Below, in pieces: positions 40,362 through 48,791 of a stretch of 64,000 nucleotides of DNA. Location of the stretch: positions 5,456,001-5,520,000 of the forward strand of contig NZ_CP108032.1 in assembly GCF_036169555.1 (NCBI RefSeq). The letters are read 5' to 3'. Each line of letters starts with the position of its first letter. Positions within the stretch are counted from its first letter, which is position 1. The notes below the pieces were generated by a model. The model worked only from the letters and a program-made list of their open reading frames with translations, was not told the origin of the DNA and ran no database searches. The translations under genes and the position numbers were made by a program. The stretch is from Streptomyces sp. NBC_00306. Its GTDB lineage: Bacteria > Actinomycetota > Actinomycetes > Streptomycetales > Streptomycetaceae.

Positions 40362-42245
40362 GTGTCGCTCTTCACGCGCTCTCGTCAGCTGCTGCACAAG
40401 GACGCGGCGAACAGCGAGGGGGACCCGGCGCCGACGGCGGGTGACGCGGCCGCGGATGCCCCGGCCGACGCTGACGCGGAGGACACCGCGGCAGCCCACG
40501 CCGGCGCCGAAACGGAAGGCGCCGCCCCAGCCGACCCCGAGCCTGCCGCAGACCCGGACGCCGACCCCGAATCGGCCCCGGCCGGCGGGCGGAGGAACCC
40601 GGGCATCGCGCGCGCCCGCTCGTCGACGACGACCGTGCTCGCCGCCCTGCTGGTGTTCGCGGCGCTCGTCGTCCCCAATGAACTCACCCGCGTCACACCC
40701 GCCTCCTTCACCCGCATACCCGTCGAGGCGATCTTCGGCGCCGCCCTGCTGCTGGTCCTGCCGGCGCGGGCGCGACGGGTGACGGCGGTCGTCGCCGGGG
40801 TGTGCCTCGGTCTCGTGACCATCCTGAACCTGCTGGACATGGGGTTCTACTCGGTGCTCGACCGGCCGTTCGACCTCGTACTGGACTGGATCCTGTTCGA
40901 CGACGCGAAGGCGTTCCTCCAGGACTCGGTCGGCACCGCCGGTGCGATCGGCGCCGTCGTCGTGGTCATCGCCCTGGTCATCGCCGTCCTCGTCCTCATC
41001 ACGCTGGCGGTCGTCCGGCTGACCCGGCTCGTCGCCGAGCACAGCGCGGTGGCCACCCGTTCCGTCCTGGTCGCCGGGACCGTCTGGGTCGCCTGCATGG
41101 CGCTCGGGATACAGAACGTCGGCGTCCCCGTCGCCTCCCTGGCCACGGCCGACCTCGCCAAGCACCGTCTGTACACGGTGCGTGCGGGCATCGAGGACGA
41201 GCGGGCGTTCGCCAGGGAGGCGGCCGTCGACAGGTTCGCCGACACCCCCGCAGACCAACTGCTGACCGGACTGCGCGGCAAGGACGTCATCTTCGCGTTC
41301 ATCGAGAGCTACGGCCGCAGCGCCATCGAGGACCCGGCGATGGCGCCGCAGATGAACGAAACCCTCGCCGAGGGCACCGACCGGCTGAAGGCGGCCGGGT
41401 TCTCCGCACGGAGCGGCTTCCTCACCTCGCCCACGTTCGGCGGCGGCAGCTGGCTGGCCCACTCCACCTTCATGTCGGGCCTGTGGGTCAAGAACCAGCA
41501 GCGGTACCGCAGTGTCACCTCCAGCGACCACCTCTCGCTCACCGGCGCCTTCCAGCGCTCCGACGCCTGGCGGACGGTCGGCATCATGCCGGGCGTCACC
41601 CGCTCGTGGCCGGAAGGGAAGTTCTACGGCCTCGACACCGTCTACGACTCCCGCGAGCTCGGCTACGAGGGCCCGAAGTTCAGCTGGGCGCCCGTTCCCG
41701 ACCAGTACAGCCTGTCGGCCTTCGAGCGTCTGGAGAACGGCAAGCCGGGCCGCAAGCCGCTGATGAGCGAGATCATCCTCGTCTCCAGCCACAACCCCTG
41801 GGCGCCCATCCCCAAGTCGATCGGGTGGGACGAGATCGGTGACGGCTCGGTCTACCAGTCCATCAGCAAGGACGGGAAGGACCCCAAGGAGGTCTGGAAG
41901 GACCCCGACCAGGTGCGTACCGAGTACCGGCGCTCCATCGAGTACTCGGTGAACAGCCTGGTCTCGTACGTGGCGAAGTACGGCGACAAGGACACCGTGC
42001 TGGTCTTCCTCGGCGACCACCAGCCCGCGAAGATCGTCACCGGTGAGAACGCCGGCCGGGACGTGCCGATCTCGATCGTCGCCCACGACCCCGCGGTCCT
42101 CGACAAGATCGCCGGCTGGGGCTGGCACGAGGGCCTCAAGCCGTCCCCGGACGCGCCGGTCTGGCCGATGGACACGTTCCGCGACCGCTTCCTGACGGCG
42201 TACGGCCCGCAGCCCGCCGCTCCGGCGACTCCGCCGGCGCGCTAA
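40362..42245 (+). CDS. membrane sulfatase/phosphoglycerol-transferase-like enzyme (LTA-synthase type)
   Basis: Membrane enzyme, 627 aa. An acidic, Ala/Pro/Glu-rich N-terminal tail (about 85 residues) is followed by about five transmembrane helices (to about residue 260). An extracellular alkaline-phosphatase-superfamily (sulfatase) domain comes next, beginning KDVIFAFIESYGRSAIEDP and containing FGGGSWLAHSTFMSG, VSSHNPWAPIP and LVFLGDHQPAKIV. The layout matches LtaS-like phosphoglycerol or phosphoethanolamine transferases acting on wall glycopolymers. GTG at 40362 follows AAGGA. A single gene, convergent with the amidase gene. Confidence 0.82.
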   Translation: MSLFTRSRQLLHKDAANSEGDPAPTAGDAAADAPADADAEDTAAAHAGAETEGAAPADPEPAADPDADPESAPAGGRRNPGIARARSSTTTVLAALLVFAALVVPNELTRVTPASFTRIPVEAIFGAALLLVLPARARRVTAVVAGVCLGLVTILNLLDMGFYSVLDRPFDLVLDWILFDDAKAFLQDSVGTAGAIGAVVVVIALVIAVLVLITLAVVRLTRLVAEHSAVATRSVLVAGTVWVACMALGIQNVGVPVASLATADLAKHRLYTVRAGIEDERAFAREAAVDRFADTPADQLLTGLRGKDVIFAFIESYGRSAIEDPAMAPQMNETLAEGTDRLKAAGFSARSGFLTSPTFGGGSWLAHSTFMSGLWVKNQQRYRSVTSSDHLSLTGAFQRSDAWRTVGIMPGVTRSWPEGKFYGLDTVYDSRELGYEGPKFSWAPVPDQYSLSAFERLENGKPGRKPLMSEIILVSSHNPWAPIPKSIGWDEIGDGSVYQSISKDGKDPKEVWKDPDQVRTEYRRSIEYSVNSLVSYVAKYGDKDTVLVFLGDHQPAKIVTGENAGRDVPISIVAHDPAVLDKIAGWGWHEGLKPSPDAPVWPMDTFRDRFLTAYGPQPAAPATPPAR

Positions 42246-42282
42246 CGCGGCGGCTCGGCACGAGCCGGGCTGTACGCCGGGT

Positions 42283-43368
42283 TCAGTCGCCCGGGTTCGC
42301 CGCGCTGGGCATCTGGGCCGGTCGGCTCACTGCCGGCAGCCGTTCCTCCGCTGCCACCGCCATCTCGACCAACGCCACGTCCGCCCCGCGCGCCGCGACC
42401 AGTTGGAGGCCCACCGGGCAGCCGTCGTCCGTGAAGCCCGCCGGGACACTCGCCGCCGGATGGCCGCTGAGGTTGAACGCCCAGGTCAGCGCCGTGGAGT
42501 AGGTGTCGCCCGGGCCGTCGTGGCCGTGGGGGCGGTTCGGAGTCGCGGGGGTCAGCAGTACGTCGGTCCGGGCGAACAGGGCGTCCAGGCGGCGGTCGTT
42601 CTCCGCGCGGACCGCCGCAGCGGCGGCCGGGCGGCCACCCCGGACCGCCTGCCAGGCGTCCCGCGGGTCGAGCAGTTCGAAGGGGCTCCGGTCCAGGCGT
42701 ACCACTCCGGTTGTCTCCAGCAGCCCGGCCGCCGCCCGTGCCACCGACTCCACCTCCGGGTCCGTTCGTGCGAACCCCAGGTCCGGTGACCAGCGCGCCC
42801 GCAGCGGCAGGACCGGGCGTACTTCGTCGTACGGGCCGAGCACCGCCCGCAGACAGGTCCGTGCCTCCGCGGCCGTCGGGGTGAGCACACCCGCCGAGGC
42901 GAGACCGGTGCGGTCGGGTGACGGCAGCAGGCCGTTCGTCGTCTTCAGCCCGAACACCCCGCACCAGGCTGCCGGGATACGTACCGACCCGGCGCCGTCG
43001 CTGCCCGTGGCGAGAGCGGCCATGCCCGTCGCGACCGCCACCGCCGCGCCCGCCGAGGAGCCGCCGGGCGTGCGGTCCGCCCGGTACGGGTTGAGCGTCC
43101 GGCCGTGCCGGCCGAGGCCCCAGGTCTGCCAGTAGGTGCCCGGCCCCGGTACCGCCGTCGAGCCGACCGGCACGGCGCCCGCCGCGATCAGCCGACGGGC
43201 CGCATGCGCGCGGATGCCGGCCGGCCCCTTCACCGCGAACGGAACTCCCGCCAGCGCCCCCGCCGGATCGGGCTCCCGGCTCAGCGCCCGCTCCGGCCAC
43301 ACGTCGAGGAAGGCGCAGACCTGCGGGTCCAGCCGTTCGATCCGCTCCAGAGCCCGGGCCACCGTCAT
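42283..43368 (-). CDS. amidase signature family protein
   Basis: Amidase of 361 aa, shorter than typical members (about 450-500). The Ser-Ser-Lys triad region is present: FAVKGPAGI (Lys), TPGGSSAGAAVAVATG (cis-Ser) and GSDGAGSVRIPAAWCGVFGLK (nucleophile Ser). The family hydrolyses diverse amides; no substrate can be inferred. It begins five bases after the penicillin-binding-protein gene, so it is probably co-transcribed with the wall-synthesis genes upstream. Confidence 0.87.
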   Translation of the reverse strand: MTVARALERIERLDPQVCAFLDVWPERALSREPDPAGALAGVPFAVKGPAGIRAHAARRLIAAGAVPVGSTAVPGPGTYWQTWGLGRHGRTLNPYRADRTPGGSSAGAAVAVATGMAALATGSDGAGSVRIPAAWCGVFGLKTTNGLLPSPDRTGLASAGVLTPTAAEARTCLRAVLGPYDEVRPVLPLRARWSPDLGFARTDPEVESVARAAAGLLETTGVVRLDRSPFELLDPRDAWQAVRGGRPAAAAAVRAENDRRLDALFARTDVLLTPATPNRPHGHDGPGDTYSTALTWAFNLSGHPAASVPAGFTDDGCPVGLQLVAARGADVALVEMAVAAEERLPAVSRPAQMPSAANPGD

Positions 43369-43372
43369 CGGA

Positions 43373-44830
43373 TCAGTCTCGCAGGGCCGCCTCCATGACG
43401 GCGCGCGCGATGGGAGCCGCGCTGCCGCCGCCGCTGATGGCCCCGCGTACCCCCGTGGCGTCCTCGACGACCACGGCGACCGCGACCGCGGGCTGGGTGG
43501 CGCCGCGCGCCTGCGCCCAGGAGATGAACCAGGCGTACGGCGTACCCGAGTTGCCGAGACCGTGCTGCGCCGTGCCTGTCTTGCCGCCGACCCTCGCCCC
43601 CTTGATCGCGGCCTTCCCGCCGGTGCCGTCCTCCACCACGCGCACCATCAGCCGCTGCAACTCGCGTGCCGTGGAGGGGGACATCGCCTGGTGGTACGAA
43701 CGCTGGTCGGTCTGCGAGAGCGTCCGGCCGCCGGGGGTCGTCACGCGCTCCACGAGATGGGGCTGCTTGAGGTCCCCGCCGTTGGCGACGGCCGCCGAGA
43801 CCATCGCCATCTGGAGCGGTGTCGCGGTGGTGTTGAACTGCCCGATCGAGGACAGCGCCAGCTGGTCCACGGTCATCCGCTTGTCGAAGTTCGAGGGGGC
43901 CACCCCGGAGGGGATGCGCAGCTTGCGGTCGTTGAAGCCGAACCTGGAGACCGTGTCCAGCATTCCGGCCATCCCGATCTTCACGCCGATGGCCGCCATC
44001 ACCGAGTTGCACGACCACTGGATCGCGTAGGCGAGCGAGGCGTTGCCGCAGTCCTTCGTCACGTTGGGCAGCGTGGTGCGGGTGCCCGGCAGGATGTACG
44101 GGTCGGGCGTACCGGTCGGCGCGTCGACATCGGCGACCACCCCCGCGTCCAGCGCCGCCGCCGCGGTCACGATCTTGAACGCGGAGCCGGGCGGATACGT
44201 CTGCCGGATCGCCCGGTTCAGCATCGGCTGTGTGTACTCGGCGTTGAGCCGTGCCCACGCGTAGGTCGTCGACATGCCCGTGCCCGAGAGCTCGCCGGGG
44301 TCGTACGACGGGCTGCTGACCAGCGCGAGAATCCTGCCGGTCGACGGTTCGAGCGCGGCGACGGCGCCTCGCTTGCCGCCGAGTCCCCGGTACGCGGCCT
44401 CCTGCATCGAGGGCTTGATGGTGGTGACGACATGGCCGCCGGACCGCCGGTGGCCACTCACGTCGTTCCAGAACGGGAACGCGGTGAGCAGCGGGTCCGA
44501 GCCGGAGAGCACCGTGTCCTCCGCGTTCTCCAGGAGGGTGGTGCCGTATGTCTGCGAGGAGAAGCCGGTCACCGGCGCGTACAGCGGGCCCTGGGGATAG
44601 GTGCGTTCGAAGCGGAGCTGCTGGCCGGTGTCCTCGTTGCCGGTGACGGGTCTGCCGCCGACCAGGATGTCGCCGCGCGGCCCGTCGTAACGGCCGATCG
44701 CCGTGCGGCGGTTCGCCGGGTTGTCGTCCAGCGAGCCGGACGCGACGAGCTGCACCCGTGCGGCGTTGATCAGCAGGGCGAGCAGCAGCAGGAAGCAGAG
44801 GCCGGCCGCGCGGCGGATGTAGCGGATCAC
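43373..44830 (-). CDS. class B penicillin-binding protein (PbpA/FtsI-type transpeptidase)
   Basis: Membrane-anchored peptidoglycan transpeptidase, 485 aa. One N-terminal membrane helix (about 6-26) leads to a short pedestal and the transpeptidase domain. SxxK is Ser216-Ala-Phe-Lys219 (PPGSAFK), SxN is in QWSCNSV and KTG is in GGKTGTAQ. The small pedestal resembles actinobacterial PbpA. GTG at 44830 overlaps the stop of the FtsW/RodA gene, and this partnering (SEDS glycosyltransferase with class B PBP) is the classic wall-synthase pair. A far longer frame to 45982 is an artefact of GC bias. Confidence 0.94.
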   Translation of the reverse strand: MIRYIRRAAGLCFLLLLALLINAARVQLVASGSLDDNPANRRTAIGRYDGPRGDILVGGRPVTGNEDTGQQLRFERTYPQGPLYAPVTGFSSQTYGTTLLENAEDTVLSGSDPLLTAFPFWNDVSGHRRSGGHVVTTIKPSMQEAAYRGLGGKRGAVAALEPSTGRILALVSSPSYDPGELSGTGMSTTYAWARLNAEYTQPMLNRAIRQTYPPGSAFKIVTAAAALDAGVVADVDAPTGTPDPYILPGTRTTLPNVTKDCGNASLAYAIQWSCNSVMAAIGVKIGMAGMLDTVSRFGFNDRKLRIPSGVAPSNFDKRMTVDQLALSSIGQFNTTATPLQMAMVSAAVANGGDLKQPHLVERVTTPGGRTLSQTDQRSYHQAMSPSTARELQRLMVRVVEDGTGGKAAIKGARVGGKTGTAQHGLGNSGTPYAWFISWAQARGATQPAVAVAVVVEDATGVRGAISGGGSAAPIARAVMEAALRD

Positions 44831-46206
44831 CTGTCCTCCTTCAGGGCCGGGACGAGGACCTCGGTGTCGGCCGGTTCCGGGCTCGGCCTGCGGGCCGAGT
44901 CGCTGACCCGGATCAGCAGCGCCACGATGACCCAGTTGGTGACGACGGACGAACCGCCCTGCGCCAGGAAGGGCATGGCCATGCCGGTGAGCGGGATCAA
45001 CCCCATCACTCCGCCCGCGATGACGAAGACCTGGAGGGCGATGATCGAGGCGAGCCCCACCGCCAGCAGCCGTCCGAACGGGTCGCGCAGACAGAGCCCG
45101 GCCTGGAAGCCGCGCGCCACCATCAGCGCGTAGAGCATCAGGATCCCGGTGAGGCCGACCAGTCCGAGTTCCTCGCCCGCGGTGGCGAGGATGAAGTCGG
45201 ACTTCGTCGCGAACCCGATGAGCGTGGAGTGGCCGAGGCCGAGGCCGGTGCCGAGCATCCCGCCCGCGGCGAAGGCGAACAGCGACTGGGCGACCTGGCT
45301 GGGGCCCTGGCCGGCCTCGATGGTCGCGAACGGGTCGAGCCAGTCCTGGACCCGGCCGTGCACATGGGGTTCGAGCAGACCGACCGCGACCGCCCCGGCC
45401 GCCGCGAGCGTCAGGCCCACCGCGATCCAGCCGGTCCGGCCGGTGGCCACGTACAACATGATCACGAAGAGCCCGAAGAAGAGCAGCGAGGTGCCGAGGT
45501 CTCGTTCCAGCACGAGCACGGCCACGCTGATCAGCCAGATGGCGACGACGGGACCGAGCACCCGGCCGGTGGGGAGCTGCATCCGCCAGATCCGGCGTCC
45601 CGTGCTGGCGAGCGTGGTGTGGTTGGCGGCGAGGTAGGCCGCGAAGAAGACGGCGAGCAGGATCTTCGCGAACTCGCCCGGCTGGAAGGACAGTCCGCCG
45701 ATCCGGATCCAGATCCGGGCGCCGTTCACCGCGGGGAAGAAGATCGGTACGAGCATCAGGGCGAGCGCGGCGGCGACCGAGACGTAGGCGTAGCGCTGGA
45801 GGAGCCGGTGGTCGCGCAGCAGGAGGACCACGGTGATGAAGAGGGCGACTCCGAGCGTGGACCAGATCAGCTGGACGGGCGCGGCGATGTCGTGCGGCGT
45901 CTCCTGGTCGAGCCGGTAGATGAGCACCAGGCCCAGGCCGTTGAGGAGGACCGCGATGGGCAGCAGCAGCGGATCGGCGCACGGGGCGCGGAACCGCACG
46001 GCGAGGTGGGCCACAAGCGCGAGGACGCCGAGGCCGGCGCCGTAGCGCAGGACGTCGTGCGGTACGGCGTCGTGGCGGGCGAGCCCCACCGCCGCATAGC
46101 CGAAGACGCTGATGAGGACGGCGCCCACCAGGAGCGAGAGCTCGACGCCCCGCCGCCGGGGAAGACGCGGGGCGGGCGGGGGAGCCTCCGCCGTCGTTGC
46201 GGTCAT
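44827..46206 (-). CDS. FtsW/RodA/SpoVE (SEDS) peptidoglycan glycosyltransferase
   Basis: Polytopic membrane polymerase, 459 aa, about 12 helices. SEDS landmarks include NGARIWIRIGGLSFQPGEFAKILLAVFFAAYLA, LVLERDLGTSLLFFGLF, FATKSDFILATAGEELGL and GLIPLTGMAMPFLAQGGSS. It builds glycan strands with the PBP encoded downstream (GTGA overlap). ATG at 46206 was chosen; a TTG at 46230 is an alternative. Upstream sequence holds two TTATGTC copies ten bases apart and a TTGACA on the minus strand (46253-46248), possibly its own promoter, although a kinase gene ends only 75 bases upstream. Confidence 0.93.
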   Translation of the reverse strand: MTATTAEAPPPAPRLPRRRGVELSLLVGAVLISVFGYAAVGLARHDAVPHDVLRYGAGLGVLALVAHLAVRFRAPCADPLLLPIAVLLNGLGLVLIYRLDQETPHDIAAPVQLIWSTLGVALFITVVLLLRDHRLLQRYAYVSVAAALALMLVPIFFPAVNGARIWIRIGGLSFQPGEFAKILLAVFFAAYLAANHTTLASTGRRIWRMQLPTGRVLGPVVAIWLISVAVLVLERDLGTSLLFFGLFVIMLYVATGRTGWIAVGLTLAAAGAVAVGLLEPHVHGRVQDWLDPFATIEAGQGPSQVAQSLFAFAAGGMLGTGLGLGHSTLIGFATKSDFILATAGEELGLVGLTGILMLYALMVARGFQAGLCLRDPFGRLLAVGLASIIALQVFVIAGGVMGLIPLTGMAMPFLAQGGSSVVTNWVIVALLIRVSDSARRPSPEPADTEVLVPALKEDR

Positions 46207-46281
46207 GCCACGCAACGTAGCAAGACGCAAGTCTTATGTCCCTTTATGTCAATAGTGTGCCGATGAGGAGTCGACGGAACG

Positions 46282-47571
46282 TCACCTCTCGCCCTCCGGG
46301 GCGAGCTCGGGGAAGTCGTCGTCGAACCGCACGTACTCGGGCAGCGTCAGCCGGGCAGCCGCGCCGCCCTCGGGCGCGTTCGTGAAGCGCAACTCCGCCC
46401 CGATCGCGGCCGACTGGCCGACCGCGATGGTCAGCCCGAGTCCGTGCCCCTTGCTGCCGCCCTCGGTGCGGAACCGCGCGGGACCGTGCGCCCGCAGATA
46501 CTCGGGATAGCCCGGGCCGTGGTCGATGACGGTCACCACCGGGCCGTCCACGGTCAGTACCACCGGCGGCCTCCCGTGCCGGTGGGCGTTGGAGACGAGA
46601 TTGCCGAGCACGCGTTCGAGCCTGCGGCGGTCGGTCTCGACCGCCGCGTCCCGTACGACCCGCACCTCGGTGTCCGTCCCCGACAGCCGCACCACGCGCT
46701 CGGCCAGCCGCGCCAGTTGATGCACCTCCAGGTCCACCGTCTCGCTGCCCGCGTCCAGCCGGGAGATCTCCAGCAGGTCCTCGGTCAGCGAGCGCATCGC
46801 GCGCACCCGGTCCCGCACCATCTCGGCCGGGCGGCCCTCGGGCAGCAGCTCGGCCGCCGCGGTCAGGCCGGTCAGCGGGGTCCGCAGCTCGTGCGCCACG
46901 TCCGCGGTGAACCGCTGCTCGCTCTGCAGCTTTCCCTGGAGCGAGGAAGCCATCGTGTCCAGCGCGCCGGAGACCGTCGCCACCTCGTCCTGGCGGCGCG
47001 AAGGGTCCTCGGTGCGCGGGTCGTTGACCCGGGCGTCGAGGTCGCCCGCGCTGATCCGCCGCGCCACCTGTGCGGTCAGATGCAGCCGGCGCGTGACCCG
47101 GGTGACGGCGAACGCGCCGACCAGCAGCGTGGCCCCGATGGCCAGCCCCGACGAGCCCACGATCGCCCGGTCCAGGCCGTCGATGGTGTTCGCGCTCTGG
47201 GTGTAGTCGACGCGTACGGCGATGGCCCGGCCGTCCGCGGGCCCCGCGGCCCACATGGTCGGGTGCCCCTCGAAGCTGCTCACCACCGTGCCGCGCTTCC
47301 CGCCGGCGGCGACATCGCGCAACGCCGCCGGCAGGCCGGGGGGATCCACGCCCGCGTACCGGGGCAGGGGAGCGCCGCCCTCGTACGCCGCGGTGGCCTC
47401 CGTCAGCCGGTCCAGTGCCTTCCCGCGGGACTCCTCCACCGTCTGCCGGGTGACCGCGGCGTGCACCAGCGCGCCCAGCAGCGCCGCGAGCGCACAGCAC
47501 ATCACGGTGATGAAGACCGCGGCCTTCCAGGTGAGGGTCGCGGTCCAGCGGGGCAGTCGCGGCGTTCTCAC
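46282..47571 (-). CDS. sensor histidine kinase without adjacent response regulator
   Basis: Membrane kinase, 429 aa. A first helix (about 12-35), an extracellular domain of about 110 residues and a second helix (about 145-165) precede HAMP. The phospho-acceptor box is FTADVAHELRTPLTGL. N-box NLVSNAHRHGRP, G1 VIDHGPGYP and G2 SKGHGLGLTI complete the ATPase. No response regulator gene is adjacent, so it is an orphan or works with a distant partner. GTG at 47571 overlaps the stop of a lipoprotein gene, an arrangement reminiscent of the CseA-CseC envelope-stress genes, but without CseB. The downstream wall-synthesis genes suggest a cell-envelope role. Confidence 0.88.
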   Translation of the reverse strand: MRTPRLPRWTATLTWKAAVFITVMCCALAALLGALVHAAVTRQTVEESRGKALDRLTEATAAYEGGAPLPRYAGVDPPGLPAALRDVAAGGKRGTVVSSFEGHPTMWAAGPADGRAIAVRVDYTQSANTIDGLDRAIVGSSGLAIGATLLVGAFAVTRVTRRLHLTAQVARRISAGDLDARVNDPRTEDPSRRQDEVATVSGALDTMASSLQGKLQSEQRFTADVAHELRTPLTGLTAAAELLPEGRPAEMVRDRVRAMRSLTEDLLEISRLDAGSETVDLEVHQLARLAERVVRLSGTDTEVRVVRDAAVETDRRRLERVLGNLVSNAHRHGRPPVVLTVDGPVVTVIDHGPGYPEYLRAHGPARFRTEGGSKGHGLGLTIAVGQSAAIGAELRFTNAPEGGAAARLTLPEYVRFDDDFPELAPEGER

Positions 47572-48293
47572 GGCCCGGCCGCCGGACGCCTCGGCGCGAC
47601 GGAGGGCGGCGGAGTGGCGGAGGGGGAGGGCGACGGTGTGACGCGGACGATCTCGTCGCTGGTCGCCAGCATCGCGTTCTGCCGGGCGTCCCAGGACCAC
47701 GCCGTGCGGTACTCGTACCCGGGGATGCCGGCGGAGACCGAACGCAGCACGAGGTCCCGGCCGGCCAGCTCCACGTTCACCAACTGGTCGTACGTGGCCA
47801 TGATCCGGATCAGGGCGCCCTTGTCGGGCATGTAGCAGCGCACCGCCGTCTGCTGCTGCGGCAGGGTGATGCCGACGATCAGCTCGTCCTGCCCGTCACC
47901 GGTCAGATCGCGGTAGTAGGGCGGGAGCACCGGGCAGGACGCGGGTTTCGCCTCGCAGCCGCGGAGCTGGGCGACCGTCTCCTGGTAGCGGTCGTCGGCG
48001 CCGGTGAAGGTGCTCGGCTTGGCGGCGGCTTCGGCGAGCAGGACCGTCGCCGGGTCGAGTGCGCGCACCCCGCCGGCCGGGACCGTGATGCCGGGGACCC
48101 GTTCGGTGTCGGTCTCGCCGTAGTCGTTGGGCGGCGAGGTGACGGGCGCGAGACCGGGCCACAGCCGCACGGGTCCGACGGCCGTGGGGGTGGCGCCGGC
48201 GATCTCCAGCCGGCCCTCGTCGCCGCATCCCGACAGCAGTGCGGCGGTGGCCGCCGTCAGCAGCGCGGCGTACAGCAGGCGGGGCGGGCGCAC
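47568..48293 (-). CDS. secreted lipoprotein, probable accessory of the following sensor kinase
   Basis: Lipoprotein, 241 aa, with lipobox LSGC (Cys23). The mature part contains PPYYRDLTGDGQDELIVGITLP, which looks like an FG-GAP/calcium-binding-type DxDGDGxxD motif, and ends in a Pro/Ser-rich tail. It is translationally coupled to the sensor kinase (GTGA), so it probably modulates signal sensing at the membrane, like CseA in the sigma-E system. Sequence kinship to CseA is not established here. GTG at 48293 lies four bases after GAGGAG. Confidence 0.8.
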   Translation of the reverse strand: MRPPRLLYAALLTAATAALLSGCGDEGRLEIAGATPTAVGPVRLWPGLAPVTSPPNDYGETDTERVPGITVPAGGVRALDPATVLLAEAAAKPSTFTGADDRYQETVAQLRGCEAKPASCPVLPPYYRDLTGDGQDELIVGITLPQQQTAVRCYMPDKGALIRIMATYDQLVNVELAGRDLVLRSVSAGIPGYEYRTAWSWDARQNAMLATSDEIVRVTPSPSPSATPPPSVAPRRPAAGP

Positions 48294-48312
48294 GGGTCTC
48301 CTCGGACAGTCG

Positions 48313-48344
48313 GTCTTCCCGTAGACCTTATTCGTAGGGAAGTC
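48313..48344 (-). promoter_or_regulatory. promoter with inverted repeat upstream of the lipoprotein-kinase operon
   Basis: On the minus strand TGGACA and TAAGGT are about 19 bases apart. GTCTTCCC (48313-48320) and GGGAAGTC (48337-48344) form a near-perfect inverted repeat (7 of 8) spanning the -10 area. It is a candidate operator for control of the envelope operon. Confidence 0.45.
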
Positions 48345-48485
48345 CTTTTTGTCCACCGGCCGGGCGGTCGCGCACCGCCGGCCGGAGCGCACCGGTGAGG
48401 CAGGGTGAGGGATGCCTCGCGCCCGGCGGGGGCGTGACCCCGGCCGGTACGGGCTGTGGCCCCGGCGCCGGTACGGGCAGTGGCC

Positions 48486-48791
48486 TCAGCGCTGGTACGG
48501 GTTCTGCTGCCCCGGCTGCGCCTGCGGCTGGGCCTGGGGCGCTCCGCCCTGCGGGCCCGCGGCCTGCGCCAGCAGCTGGTCGGCCTGCTCCTTGGTGATC
48601 TTCTGCTCCATGCCGCAGAACGTGCACTGCGTGGCGTACTTCGTCGACACCGGGAACAGCGGCACGAAGAACAGCGTGAACTTGGTGACCCGCTTGCGGA
48701 GCGTGTGCGCCGACGGGTTGCCGCAGTGCCCGCACACCAGCGTCAGTATCGCCAGCTGGAAGATGTAGCCCTTGGTTCCGAAAATGATCAT
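48486..48791 (-). CDS. small zinc-ribbon protein
   Basis: Protein of 101 aa with two CxxC-type knuckles, CGHCG and CTFCG, forming a zinc ribbon within the first 60 residues. A central hydrophobic and basic segment (KRVTKFTLFFVPLFPVSTKYATQC) could touch the membrane. The tail is Gln/Pro/Gly-rich. Such proteins are common in actinobacteria without a known role. ATG at 48791 follows GGAGG and overlaps the stop of the HEAT-repeat gene, so the two are coupled. Confidence 0.82.
   Translation of the reverse strand: MIIFGTKGYIFQLAILTLVCGHCGNPSAHTLRKRVTKFTLFFVPLFPVSTKYATQCTFCGMEQKITKEQADQLLAQAAGPQGGAPQAQPQAQPGQQNPYQR

Noticed and set aside
43373..45982. Single 869-codon frame suggesting an FtsW-PBP fusion
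   Set aside because: The upstream part is out of frame with the FtsW/RodA gene, which reads in another frame with full motifs. The PBP starts at the GTG at 44830.
46282..48293. A complete CseA-CseB-CseC sigma-E signalling operon
   Set aside because: The lipoprotein and kinase are present, but there is no response regulator and no sigma factor gene beside them.
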